The position numbers and the translations under genes were made by a program. Under the pieces are notes generated by a model. The model made no database searches, had not been told where the DNA came from, and saw only the letters and a list, made by a program, of their open reading frames with translations. From Clostridiales bacterium UBA1248 (lineage in GTDB: Bacteria; Bacillota; Clostridia; Oscillospirales; CAG-272): a stretch of DNA of 46,565 nt. Below, piece by piece: positions 5,972-16,100 of the stretch. The DNA is taken from NCBI GenBank assembly GCA_002308615.1, contig DBWC01000115.1, forward strand, positions 12,017-58,581, in the 5' to 3' direction. How positions within the stretch are numbered: position 1 is the stretch's first letter; each line of letters begins with the position of its first letter.

Positions 5972-8900
5972 ATGAGATCACCCAAAACGGCAAAAGTAAT
6001 CGCAGTCCTGCTTGCGTTGCTTATGCTGATTCCCGCGGGCGTCTCCGCCACATCCGGCACGGACACGGAAACAAAGACGGAAAAGACGACCATGGATCAG
6101 GTAAAGGAGTACCTCTACAGCGAGGACTACTATACCTACATTACCGAAATGAATGCCCAGGGCTGGACCGACGCGAAGGGCGCCGGCGTCACCGTCAGGG
6201 CGGCGGAGGGCTACACCTACGAGCCCGACCCCGACTATCCCGACTATAAGGTCGAGGTGCTTGACGATGCGGAGAAGGGCAAGGTGCTCCACATGCCCGA
6301 GGCGGGTATGACGAGCTGGACGATAAACGTACCGGAAACGGGTTACTACGTCGTCCGCATCGTATACATGCCTTACGAGACGAAGAGCATCAACACGTCA
6401 AACATAAAGCGCGAGTTCTTCGTGGACGGAAAGGCGCCGTTCAGTGAATCGTACTACTATGAATTTACGAGAAAATTCGTAGACGATTTCAACGCGGACG
6501 CCAAGCGGGAGGACGGCACGCAGGGCTTTACGCTTGACAAGAACGAAAATGAAAAGAAACCGCAGAAGAGCCAGATCTATGAATGGTCCGACGCATATTT
6601 GAAAGACTCGCAGGGCTACGAGCTCCAGCCGCTCAAATACGCGCTTGCAAAAGGCGAGCACACCATATCCTTCAACGCTACGATGAACGATATAGTCATA
6701 TCGGAGATCTTCGTTGAGCCTTACACGGCGCCGCTCAGCTACGAGGAGTATCTCAGCGCGCACGGCAGCAAGGATGCGTCCGCCGGTGCAAACGCCGCTA
6801 AGATCCAGGCTGAAACGCCGACGGCAACGTCCGATCTGACTATCTACGCGTTAAACGACAGAACGTCGTCGATAACGGAGCCGCAGCACGCGTCGCGTCA
6901 GCTGCTCAATACGATAGGCGACAGCAAGTGGCAGACGTTCGGACAGTGGATAGAGTGGACTATCCCGGGCGATCAGATAACCGAGGACGGTTATTACTAC
7001 ATCGTTCCGAGATTCAAGCAGTCCATCCGTGAAGGTCTGTACGTATCCCGCGTGCTTTACATCAACGGAGAGATACCGTTTGAAAACTGCTACAGACTGC
7101 AGTTCAACTACTCCGACGACTGGCAGTGCACGCCGTTAAACGACGGTGAACAGAATCTTAAATTCTGGTTCGAAGCCGGAAAAGATTATACGATCAGAAT
7201 GGAAGTCGGCTACGGCAACATGTCCGATACGCTCCGCATGATAGGCGACTGCATCAGCGACATGAACGACATATACCGTTCTATCATAAGGATAACCGGT
7301 CCCAACCCCGATGAATTCGTATCATACGGATTTGCCGAGGTCATCTACGATACGATAGTCCTTATGAGAAGCACGCAGCTGAAAATAACCGACGTTGCGG
7401 AACAGTTCAAAAAGATATTGGGCGGTAAATCCGCTTCCGATATAGCGACGCTTGAAAAAATAGCGTACCTGCTCCAGAAGATGAGCAGCAAGGAGTCCGA
7501 AATAGCGAAGAACCTTGAAAACCTAAAGGTCAACACCGGTTATCTCGGAACCTGGGTGATGAATACCAAGCTGCAGGCGCTGAATATAGACTATATCACG
7601 CTGCAGCCCGCCGGTAAGGATGCAAAGGATTATCCGCAGGGCAACGCGGGCTTCTTCAAATCTCTCGGATTTGAGATAAGCGCGTTCTTCGCCAGCTTCT
7701 TTACCGATTACAACTCCTTGGGCGCCGTGGAAGACAACAGCGACGTTGAACCCGTTGAAGTCTGGATCTCCACGAGCCGTGAGGAAGCGCAGGTCATGCG
7801 CGAACTGATAGACCTCAACTGTCCGGTAAAGGTCAATCTTAAACTCGTTGCCGCGGGCACGCTGCTTCCCGCAACGCTTGCCGGCGACGGCCCGGATATA
7901 TCGCTTGCGATGGGTCAGACGGACGTCATCAACTATGCGATACGAAGTGCCATTGAGCCTCTTTACGTGGAAGCGGACGGAGACGATAACCTCTATTCCG
8001 ATTATCTGCAGGTATGTGCGGACCGCTTCACCGATCAGGCGCTGGTAGGCCTCCGTCTTGAAAATCCCGAAAGCCCGGGCTCGTACGTATACTACGGCAT
8101 ACCGGAGCGTCTCGGCTTCTCGATGCTGTTCTACCGCAAGGATATTTTCGCGGAGCTTGACCTTGAAGTTCCGCAAACGTGGGATGATCTCTATAAAATT
8201 GTTCCTACCCTTCAGATAAATTACCGTAAGATAGGCTTCCCGTCGAGCTTGGGCGGTCTTATGATGCTGATGTATCAGCGCGATGAAGACCTTTATTCAG
8301 ATATCGACGGCAACGGCGTTCTTGACGGTATGCAGATAAATATTGATTCAAGGACCTCGCTTGAGTGCTTTGAAGAGCTTGTGACGCTGTTCCAGACGTT
8401 CAAGTTCCCGAGGGCATACGACCTTGCCACGTATTTCAGAATGGGCGAGATGCCGATAGCCGTCGCGGATTACCTGACGTACAACCAGTTTACGATCTAC
8501 GCTACGGAGCTTCGCGGACTCTGGGAGTTCACGCTTCTGCCCGGTACTGTCGTAAGAGACGATAACGGAAACATAGTATATGATGAAGAAGGCAAGGCTG
8601 TAATAAACAGCAACGCGCCGTGTTCGGTATCCGCCACCGTTATCATGAGAGACAAGAAGGGCAGATCGGAAGAGCTTCGCAAGAACTGCTGGGAATACAT
8701 GAAATGGTGGACGGGAGCCGAGGCTCAGTCCTCCTACGCAAAGCAGTACGAGGCGATAATCGGTATGGCCGCAAAATTCAACACGGCGAATACAGAGGCG
8801 CTGCGCAATATGTCCTGGACCAACCAGGAGCGCAAAAACCTTGAGGCTCAGTTCGCTCACTTAAAGGGCACGCCGGAGTTCCCGGGCGGTTACATCATAA

Positions 8901-9085
8901 CCCGTTACGTTGACTTTGCATTCTTAAACTGCTATAACAACAACGCGAACGCAACGGATTCGCTGCTTGACCAGATACAGTACATCAATAACGAATTGTC
9001 GCGTAAGCGTAAAGAGTTTGGTCTTATTACGTATGAAGATTTTAAAGAACAGAACAAGGAAGCCCATCCTGAATGGTTCGGCTGA
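5972..9085 (+). CDS. Oversized ABC sugar solute-binding protein with N-terminal lectin-like domains
   Basis: A secreted protein of 1037 residues behind AGGAGG. Residues 1-27 form a signal peptide ending ...AGVSA; there is no lipobox cysteine, so it is not an obvious lipoprotein. Two beta-rich segments follow (about 40-240 and 270-430), each with aromatic-rich strands ending in a tip such as ETGYYVVRI or DGYYYIVPRF, which look like carbohydrate-binding jelly rolls. A helical linker covers about 450-560. From about 590 to the end is a family-1 solute-binding fold: VEVWISTSREEAQ, AGDGPDISLAMG, FYRKDIFAELDLEVPQTWDDL and a late MRDKKGRSEELRKNCWEYMKWW. Ordinary binding proteins are 400-500 residues, so this one is doubled in size. 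It heads an operon with two permease pairs. Confidence 0.85.
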   Translation: MRSPKTAKVIAVLLALLMLIPAGVSATSGTDTETKTEKTTMDQVKEYLYSEDYYTYITEMNAQGWTDAKGAGVTVRAAEGYTYEPDPDYPDYKVEVLDDAEKGKVLHMPEAGMTSWTINVPETGYYVVRIVYMPYETKSINTSNIKREFFVDGKAPFSESYYYEFTRKFVDDFNADAKREDGTQGFTLDKNENEKKPQKSQIYEWSDAYLKDSQGYELQPLKYALAKGEHTISFNATMNDIVISEIFVEPYTAPLSYEEYLSAHGSKDASAGANAAKIQAETPTATSDLTIYALNDRTSSITEPQHASRQLLNTIGDSKWQTFGQWIEWTIPGDQITEDGYYYIVPRFKQSIREGLYVSRVLYINGEIPFENCYRLQFNYSDDWQCTPLNDGEQNLKFWFEAGKDYTIRMEVGYGNMSDTLRMIGDCISDMNDIYRSIIRITGPNPDEFVSYGFAEVIYDTIVLMRSTQLKITDVAEQFKKILGGKSASDIATLEKIAYLLQKMSSKESEIAKNLENLKVNTGYLGTWVMNTKLQALNIDYITLQPAGKDAKDYPQGNAGFFKSLGFEISAFFASFFTDYNSLGAVEDNSDVEPVEVWISTSREEAQVMRELIDLNCPVKVNLKLVAAGTLLPATLAGDGPDISLAMGQTDVINYAIRSAIEPLYVEADGDDNLYSDYLQVCADRFTDQALVGLRLENPESPGSYVYYGIPERLGFSMLFYRKDIFAELDLEVPQTWDDLYKIVPTLQINYRKIGFPSSLGGLMMLMYQRDEDLYSDIDGNGVLDGMQINIDSRTSLECFEELVTLFQTFKFPRAYDLATYFRMGEMPIAVADYLTYNQFTIYATELRGLWEFTLLPGTVVRDDNGNIVYDEEGKAVINSNAPCSVSATVIMRDKKGRSEELRKNCWEYMKWWTGAEAQSSYAKQYEAIIGMAAKFNTANTEALRNMSWTNQERKNLEAQFAHLKGTPEFPGGYIITRYVDFAFLNCYNNNANATDSLLDQIQYINNELSRKRKEFGLITYEDFKEQNKEAHPEWFG

Positions 9086-9143
9086 TAAAATAAAATAAAT
9101 TCATATAGTATAAACGCAAATTTTTAAACAGGAGAAAACCAAC

Positions 9144-10103
9144 ATGTCACAGAATACGGCAGTAAAAGAGAGAAAAGCAAAGCCGGTGGCAAGAAAGGAT
9201 ATGACGAAAGCCCAGTGGACTCTCAAAGAGATGAAGAAGCACAAAGCGGGATATTTTATGATAGCTCCGTTCTTCATTCTGTTCTTCGTGTTCACGGTCG
9301 TCCCCGTATTCCTTTCCATGATCCTGAGCTTTACTTCGTTCAACCTGCTCGAATGGCCGAAATTCATCGGACTTGACAACTATATAAGACTGTTCCTTGA
9401 CGACGATATATTCCTCACCGCCATACAGAACACGCTTATATTCGCCGTTGTAACGGGTCCGGTGTCGTATCTGTTATCGCTGTTCGTTGCATGGTTCATA
9501 AACGAGCTGCCGCCGAAGATGAGAGCGTTCGTAACGTTGATATTCTACGCTCCGTCAATAGCGGGCTCAATGTATCAGATATTCGGTATATTCTTCTCGT
9601 CGGACCGCTACGGTTACGTAAACGGCTTCCTGATCGAGTACAACTTCATAACCGAGCCGATCCAGTTCTTCCAGAACGCGCAGTACGTTATGCCGCTTTG
9701 TATAGTGGTCGCGCTGTGGACGTCGCTCGGTACAACGTTCCTCTCGTTCATCGCGGGTCTTCAGATCGTCGATAACAGCCTGTATGAGGCGGGCGCGCTC
9801 GACGGTGTCAAAAACCGCTGGCAGGAGCTTTGGTACATAACCCTGCCGGCTATGAAAGAGCAGCTGATGTTCGGTGCGGTCATGAGTATCACGGGTTCAT
9901 TCGGATTCGGCGGTATAGTTACGGCGCTCGCGGGCTTCCCGTCCGTCGACTACTGCGCATGGACTATAATGCACCATCTGGAGGACTACGGCGGACAGCG
10001 TTTCGAGGTCGGATATTCATCCGCCATCGCGACGATACTGTTCTTGATGATGATAGGCTCTAACATGCTTATCAAGAAACTCTTATCAAAGGTGGGACAG
10101 TAA
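9144..10103 (+). CDS. Sugar ABC transporter permease A1 (MalF-like)
   Basis: This 319-residue inner-membrane protein has about six helices, the first near residues 37-58 after a basic N-terminus. The cytoplasmic EAA loop that docks on the ATPase is at about residues 214-234, reading EAGALDGVKNRW followed by LWYITLPAM. It belongs to the first permease type of carbohydrate CUT1 importers. A GGAG site lies upstream and the next permease starts 1 base after its stop. It presumably pairs with the gene at 10105 and receives substrate from the large binding protein. Confidence 0.92.
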   Translation: MSQNTAVKERKAKPVARKDMTKAQWTLKEMKKHKAGYFMIAPFFILFFVFTVVPVFLSMILSFTSFNLLEWPKFIGLDNYIRLFLDDDIFLTAIQNTLIFAVVTGPVSYLLSLFVAWFINELPPKMRAFVTLIFYAPSIAGSMYQIFGIFFSSDRYGYVNGFLIEYNFITEPIQFFQNAQYVMPLCIVVALWTSLGTTFLSFIAGLQIVDNSLYEAGALDGVKNRWQELWYITLPAMKEQLMFGAVMSITGSFGFGGIVTALAGFPSVDYCAWTIMHHLEDYGGQRFEVGYSSAIATILFLMMIGSNMLIKKLLSKVGQ

Positions 10104-10104
10104 T

Positions 10105-10980
10105 ATGGCAAGGAAGATGCGTGTAAGAAATCACAAAGTCGTCCTTAACCGGTCTGCCGGGGGCGACGCGGGTATCACCGCACTGCTTGTCGTACTGGGC
10201 GTTCTGATGTTCATACCGATGTACTTCTCGGTAATGACGTCGCTGAAGCCTCTTGATGAGCTGTGGATATTCCCGCCTAAGTTCTACGTCATAAACCCGA
10301 CGTTCAAGAACTACGCGGACCTGTTCAAACTGATGAACACGTCGTGGGTCCCGTTCTCGAGATACATATTCAACACGGTGCTCATCACCGTTGCCGGAAC
10401 GTTCGGCAACCTGTGTCTCGGTTCACTTGCGGCGTACGCGCTGTCGAAGATACCGTTCCCGGGCAGGAAAACGATATTCCAGATGATAGTTTTATCGCTT
10501 ATGTTCGTTTCCACCGTTACCGGTATCGCAAACTTCATCACGTTCTCGTATTTAGGACTCATCGACAACCTGCTGGCGATCATCCTGCCTGCCTGCTGCT
10601 CGACTCTGGGTCTGTACCTGATGAAGCAGTTCATGGATTCGTCTGTCTCAAACGAAGCGCTTGAGAGCGCGCGTCTGGACGGTGCGAGCGAATTCAAGGT
10701 GTTCTGGTCGATAGCGATGCCGATGGTCAAACCGGCGTGGCTGACTCTTATAGTCTACTCGTTCCAGGGCTTGTGGAACACCGGTTCCTCGGTCTACATC
10801 CAGTCCGAGCAGTTAAAGACGTTCAACTACGCTATACAGCAGATACTTTCCGCGGGTATCGTACGCGCGGGCGCAAGTACGGCTGCAATGGTCATAATGA
10901 TGATCGTACCTGTCACGGTATTCATCGTCTCACAGAGCAATATCATTGAGACGATGGCGTCGTCGGGTATGAAGGACTGA
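10105..10980 (+). CDS. Sugar ABC transporter permease A2 (MalG-like)
   Basis: A 291-residue permease with about six membrane helices. The EAA loop is at about residues 185-205 (ESARLDGASEFKVFWSIAMP), and the protein ends with the conserved MalG-type tail (FIVSQSNIIETMASSGMKD), in which GMKD is the usual last block. Together with A1 it should form the membrane channel of a CUT1-type oligosaccharide importer. It starts one base after A1 and is followed after 12 bases, containing GGAGG, by the NHL-TPR-Yip1 gene. No ATPase gene is present in the operon, so a shared MsmX-type ATPase is implied. Confidence 0.92.
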   Translation: MARKMRVRNHKVVLNRSAGGDAGITALLVVLGVLMFIPMYFSVMTSLKPLDELWIFPPKFYVINPTFKNYADLFKLMNTSWVPFSRYIFNTVLITVAGTFGNLCLGSLAAYALSKIPFPGRKTIFQMIVLSLMFVSTVTGIANFITFSYLGLIDNLLAIILPACCSTLGLYLMKQFMDSSVSNEALESARLDGASEFKVFWSIAMPMVKPAWLTLIVYSFQGLWNTGSSVYIQSEQLKTFNYAIQQILSAGIVRAGASTAAMVIMMIVPVTVFIVSQSNIIETMASSGMKD

Positions 10981-10992
10981 GGAGGTAATATA

Positions 10993-13131
10993 ATGAATAA
11001 AATTATAAAAGCCGCCGCGGTCGCATTTGCCGTTCTGCTCGTTTTGGCGTCGGTAACTTCAGCGTATTATTCATATCAGACGTACACGTATGATATAAAC
11101 GGAAATGCGATGGAATCTCCGGACGCCTTCGTACCGGACGAGATAGTAACAAGCGACACGATGGGAATATCTCCCCCGCTTGAAAATCCGTCCGATATAT
11201 TCGTTGACGATAAGGAAAACGTCTATATAGCGGACGCGGGAAACAACAGGATAGTGGTGCTCAACAAAAGATACAAGCTCCGCTATTACATAGAAAAATT
11301 CATAAACACACAAGGCATACAGGATAAATTCAACAATCCTCAGGGCGTTTTCGTAACGGATACGAACATATACGTCTGCGATACGGACAACAACAGAATA
11401 GTAATATTCGACCGTGACGCCAAATTTCAGCGTATAGTGGAAAAGCCCCTGGCCGACGAGTTCTCGGTCGACGACCTCTACCGCCCCAAAGCAGTTGCGG
11501 TCGACAGATCGGGCAGAATGTACGTCGTTTCATCCTCTACATATCAGGGTATCATAGCGATGGACAGCGACGGTGTGTTCCAGGGCTTCATAGGAGCTCA
11601 GAAATCGCCGCTTTCCGCGTGGCAGATATTCTGGAGAAGATTCCAGACGCAGGAGCAGATAGATCAGCAGCAGAGAACTGTTTCGTCCGAGTATGAAAAC
11701 ATAACGATTGACGATAACGGTATGATCTACGTTACCAACATCAACCTTGACGAAGGCGCGCAGCAGAATGCGATCACGGGTAAGGACAAATCCGGTGAAT
11801 ACGCGCCTGTCAAGATGCTGAACACACAGGGTGACGAGATACTGAAGCGTAACGGCTTCTTCCCGCCGTCCGGTGAGGTAAAGATAAACTACTCCGCATC
11901 CACAAGCTCCAACATCTACGGCCCGTCAAAGATAGTAGACGTGGCGCTCGGTCCGATGGGAACGTGGAGCATAATAGACAAGACAAGATCAAAGATCTTC
12001 ACGTATGACGAGGACGGATCCCTGATGTTCGTATTCGGCGACCAGGGCTCACAGCTCGGCAACATGGAGACGGTCAACGGTATAGTATATAAGGGCAACG
12101 ACCTGCTCGTGCTTGACAATACCGCGGACAACATAACGGTCTTCAAGAGAACGGAATACGGAAACATCCTTATAAGCGCTCTTGAAAATCAGAAAAAACT
12201 GAATTACGACGAGGCTGCCGACAACTGGAGAGGCATCCTCATGAGAAACAACAACTTTGACGAAGCGTACGTCGGTATAGGCAAAGCCTATTACAGAGAG
12301 GGCGATTATCAGGCGGCGATGAAGATGTACGAGGCCGCTTACGAAACGTCGAACTATTCCACCGCGTTCAAGCAGTACAGAAAAGAATGGGTCGCAAAAT
12401 ACGCGCTTATCGTACCGCTCGTTATAATCGTGGTCGTCGTGGGACTTTACTTCTTCTTCCGCTTCGTAGGAAAGAGAAATAAGGAAGTCGCCACAAGGCC
12501 CGGCGGCAGAAGGACGTACGGAGAAGAGGTCATCTTCGCTTTCCACCTTATGATGCACCCGTTCGACGGCTTCTGGGATCTGAAGCATGAGAAGAGAGGC
12601 TCGATCAGAGGCGCCGTAACGTGGCTTGCGATAGCGATACTCGCCTTCACGTACAACGGCATAGGTACCGCGTACCTGTTCAATCCGTCGAGAGGCTACC
12701 AGAGCATATTCGGACAGATCATCTCGATAGTCGTTCCGGTAGCGCTGTGGGTGCTCTCCAACTGGTGTCTTACCACTTTGTTCGAGGGTGAGGGAAGTCT
12801 GAAGGATATCTTCATAGCAACGTGCTACGCGCTCGTTCCGATACCGCTGTGCATAATCCCGCATACGCTGCTCTCACACGTGCTGAGCCTTTCCGAGGGC
12901 AAGGTGCTCGACCTTATCGTAGGCGTCATGTGGGTGTGGGTAGGAATGCTGGTGTTCTTCGGATCACAGGTTACTCACGACTATTCATTCATCAAAAACA
13001 TACTTACCTCGGCAGGTACGATCGTAGGTATGGCGTTCATTATGTTCGTAGCGCTTCTGTTTACGAACCTGATTCAAAAGATCGTCGGTTTCGTGGCTAA
13101 CATAGTCACTGAGCTGTCGTACCGAATTTAG
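10993..13131 (+). CDS. NHL-repeat, TPR and Yip1-domain membrane protein
   Basis: A 712-residue protein with an unusual domain order. Residues 1-25 are a signal or anchor helix. From about 63 to 385 come NHL-type propeller repeats, shown by NPSDIFVDDKENVYIADAGN and recurrences such as NPQGVFVTDTNIYVCDTDNN. Residues 400-455 carry a TPR-like pair (EAYVGIGKAYYREGDYQAAMKMYEAA cut here as a motif only: GKAYYREGDYQAA). A membrane helix follows at about 469-491, a basic loop, and then a five-helix Yip1-like domain from about 515 to the end (HPFDGFWDLKHEKRGS). It lies between the two permease pairs. A likely role is a sensor or scaffold linking extracellular glycan state to the transporter; this is inference. 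Confidence 0.8.
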   Translation: MNKIIKAAAVAFAVLLVLASVTSAYYSYQTYTYDINGNAMESPDAFVPDEIVTSDTMGISPPLENPSDIFVDDKENVYIADAGNNRIVVLNKRYKLRYYIEKFINTQGIQDKFNNPQGVFVTDTNIYVCDTDNNRIVIFDRDAKFQRIVEKPLADEFSVDDLYRPKAVAVDRSGRMYVVSSSTYQGIIAMDSDGVFQGFIGAQKSPLSAWQIFWRRFQTQEQIDQQQRTVSSEYENITIDDNGMIYVTNINLDEGAQQNAITGKDKSGEYAPVKMLNTQGDEILKRNGFFPPSGEVKINYSASTSSNIYGPSKIVDVALGPMGTWSIIDKTRSKIFTYDEDGSLMFVFGDQGSQLGNMETVNGIVYKGNDLLVLDNTADNITVFKRTEYGNILISALENQKKLNYDEAADNWRGILMRNNNFDEAYVGIGKAYYREGDYQAAMKMYEAAYETSNYSTAFKQYRKEWVAKYALIVPLVIIVVVVGLYFFFRFVGKRNKEVATRPGGRRTYGEEVIFAFHLMMHPFDGFWDLKHEKRGSIRGAVTWLAIAILAFTYNGIGTAYLFNPSRGYQSIFGQIISIVVPVALWVLSNWCLTTLFEGEGSLKDIFIATCYALVPIPLCIIPHTLLSHVLSLSEGKVLDLIVGVMWVWVGMLVFFGSQVTHDYSFIKNILTSAGTIVGMAFIMFVALLFTNLIQKIVGFVANIVTELSYRI

Positions 13132-13154
13132 AAAGGATGGGAGGAAAAGAAAAT

Positions 13155-16100
13155 ATGAAAAAAATACTCTCAACCTTACTCGCGGCTTTGATGATCGTAA
13201 GCGTGTTCACCGTTCTTTTCACCTCGAATATGACGGTATACGCGAAATCCGACAGTGAAGAGACCGCGGAAGAGGAAACGGCGGAAGAGGAAACGGCGGA
13301 AGACGATAACGGACGCGACGACATGAGCATAGATATCCTTAAGGTCGTTTACAAAACGCCCGAGGATAAGCTCAAGGATATGAAGCTGAGAATAGAAAAC
13401 GACAATTATCAGCTTTACGTTCGCGCGGCGTACGGAGAAATAGCGTTAAAAGACAAAAGGACCGGTCAGGTACTGTTCTCGAACCCCTACGACATAGGAT
13501 CGACGAAGGGTTCCGCGGATACAAAGGCGGAGCTTATGTCGCAGATCATACTCCAGTTCACGACCGGCTCCAAAACCACCGTGTATAACAGCTATACGGA
13601 AGCGGCTCTCCGTGAGCAGATAGTCGTAAAGAATATCAAAAAAGGCGTCCGTGTAGAATATACGCTCGGTAAATCACAGACAAGATGGCTCGTTCCGCAG
13701 ATGATAACGGATGAGCGTTTCCAGGAAGTGATACTCGAACCCATACGCAGCAATACCGCGGAAATGGTCGAATCACAGAGAAACTTCATTTTAGGTAAGT
13801 TTGAAAACGGCTTCTATTCGTTAAAGAACATCAACGACCCGACGATAACCAAGAGCCAGCGTGACCAGATGATCTCGCAGTGGCCGATACTCAAAAAGTA
13901 TCCGGCGGTATGGGTGCTCGGCACCGATACCAAGGACAGAGAGTTCAATATGCTGGAAGGCTACATCAAAATGTACGCCCCCGATTACAGCTATGAAGAG
14001 CTTGACTACGACCACGACATTACCGAATTCGAGGTCGCGGCTACGTCTCAGCCTCTGTTCAGAATGGCGATAGAGTACACGCTTGACGAGGACGGCATAA
14101 CTCAGACGCTCGCCGCCAACAGCATCAGCTTTGACGAGAACGTCTATACGCTCGATTACCTGCAGGTCAACCCGTGGTTCGGCTGCGGAAACAGCGCGAA
14201 CAGCGGCTTCACGTTCATACCGGACGGCAGCGGCACGCTCACGAGGTTTGAAGATATCACCAAACCGCTGAACATAACCGCAAACGTCTACGGCCCGGAC
14301 TACGCCTTCTATACGACGGATCCGGCGCACCGTCAGACGATAAGGATGCCTGTATACGGCGTTGTTGAAAACTATTACAACAGGACCGTTAAGGCGGTCA
14401 CGGTAGAGCTTCCCGAGGAGGAATGGTATTACGACCAGTACGGTTATCTTATCAAGACCAAGACCGAGATGCGCTCCACCATCGTGACCGACAACAGAGG
14501 TTACTTCGCCGTGCTTACCGAGGGCGACGCGCTCGCGCAGATCTCCACGGTCAACGGCGGCGGATCGACCCATATTTACAGCACGGTGCAGACTAAGTTC
14601 TTCCCGAGACCTACGGACTCCTACAGCTTACGTGAAGCGATGGGCTCCGCCGCGGACGACGCGATGTGGACGGTCTCCGCAAAGAGAAAATACACCGGCA
14701 ACTACACCGTAAAGTACTTCATGCTGTCGGATACCGAAAAGGTAAACGAATACTACAAGGGTCTTGAAGAAGAAGGCAAAACGGATACCGAATCCAGATT
14801 CTATTCGGCGGATTACATGGGCATGGTAAACGCCTGCCGCTACTATCTTGAATCCACCGGTCAGATAGAAAGACTTAAAAAGGAAGACTTAAGATCCGAT
14901 ATACCTCTCATACTCGAGACGCTCGGAACGATAGAAACGGAGGACACGGTACTTTCCGTACCGGTCACCGTAAAGAAGCCTCTTACCTCGTTTGACGATA
15001 TAAAGGCGATGTATAACCAGCTTGCCGAATCCGGTATAACGAATATCAAATTCAAGCTGACAGGTTATGCCAACGGAGGACTTTACGCCACCGTGCCTTA
15101 CAACCTCAAATGGGAAAATAAAGTGGGCGGAAACAAGGGCTTTGAAAGCCTTATGGATTTCGCAAACGAAAAGGGCTTTGAAGTATTCCCGGAATTTGAA
15201 TTCACGTATCTGCTCAAAACCAAATTGTTTGACGGCTTCTCGTACAAACAGCACGCGGCAAAGACGATGGATAACCGTTATCCGAGATCGTACTATTATG
15301 ATCCCGCGTACCAGATGACGAGAAGATGGGGCCCGAACCTCATATCAACGTCCGTGTTCATGCACTTCTATGAGCACATGGCGCCCAAGCTCCTCAAATA
15401 CGCGCCGTCCGGCATATCCGCCGCGACGCTGGGCTCCGATCTTAACTCCGACTTCGATAAGAAGGACGCGTACAACAGAGAAGATTCAAAGAGCCTTGTC
15501 GTAGAGCTGCTTGCAAAGATGCAGGAGGACTTCGGCAACGTAATGGTAGACGGAGGCAACCTGTACTCGGTCAAAAACGTCGACTACATACTCGATATGC
15601 CGCTTGATTCCAGCCAGTATCTGAAAACGAGCGAAGCGATACCTTTCATGGGTATGGTGCTCCACGGATACGTACAGTTCGCCGGAACGTCGCTCAATAT
15701 GGCGGGTGACATAGACTACGAAATGTTGAAGGCTATCGAAAACGGCGCCGTACCGTATTTCCTCTTAGCATACGAGAATACGGATATCTTGAAGAAAGAC
15801 TCCGAATACAAGAAGATGTACTCCGTAAACTTTAAGATCTGGGCGGAATCCGGTCTTATAGAGAAGTACAAGATCTTAAACGAGGCGTTGAAAGACGTTC
15901 AGGATAAGATCATAGTAAACCACGAGTTTATCAAGGGCGTTCGCGTTCTTACCGCTGAGGAGATCAAGGAACGCGAGGAAGACGAGCAGAGAAGACTTGA
16001 CGAAGAGAGCGCCGCTCAGGCGCTTGAAGACGCCAAGACCGCCGAGGACGTGACGGAAGTTCCCGAAGACGACGAAGTTGTCGTAGACGCTGAAGCGACG

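Noticed and set aside
5812..6249. Plus-strand frame of 145 codons overlapping the start of the binding-protein gene
   Set aside because: Starts before the promoter and its second half is out-of-frame sequence of the real gene.
7523..8176. Minus-strand frame of 217 codons inside the binding-protein gene
   Set aside because: Antisense to a clear domain-containing gene; no start signal.
12049..12864. Minus-strand frame of 271 codons inside the NHL-TPR-Yip1 gene
   Set aside because: Long by chance because of codon bias on the coding strand; no recognisable motif or ribosome site.
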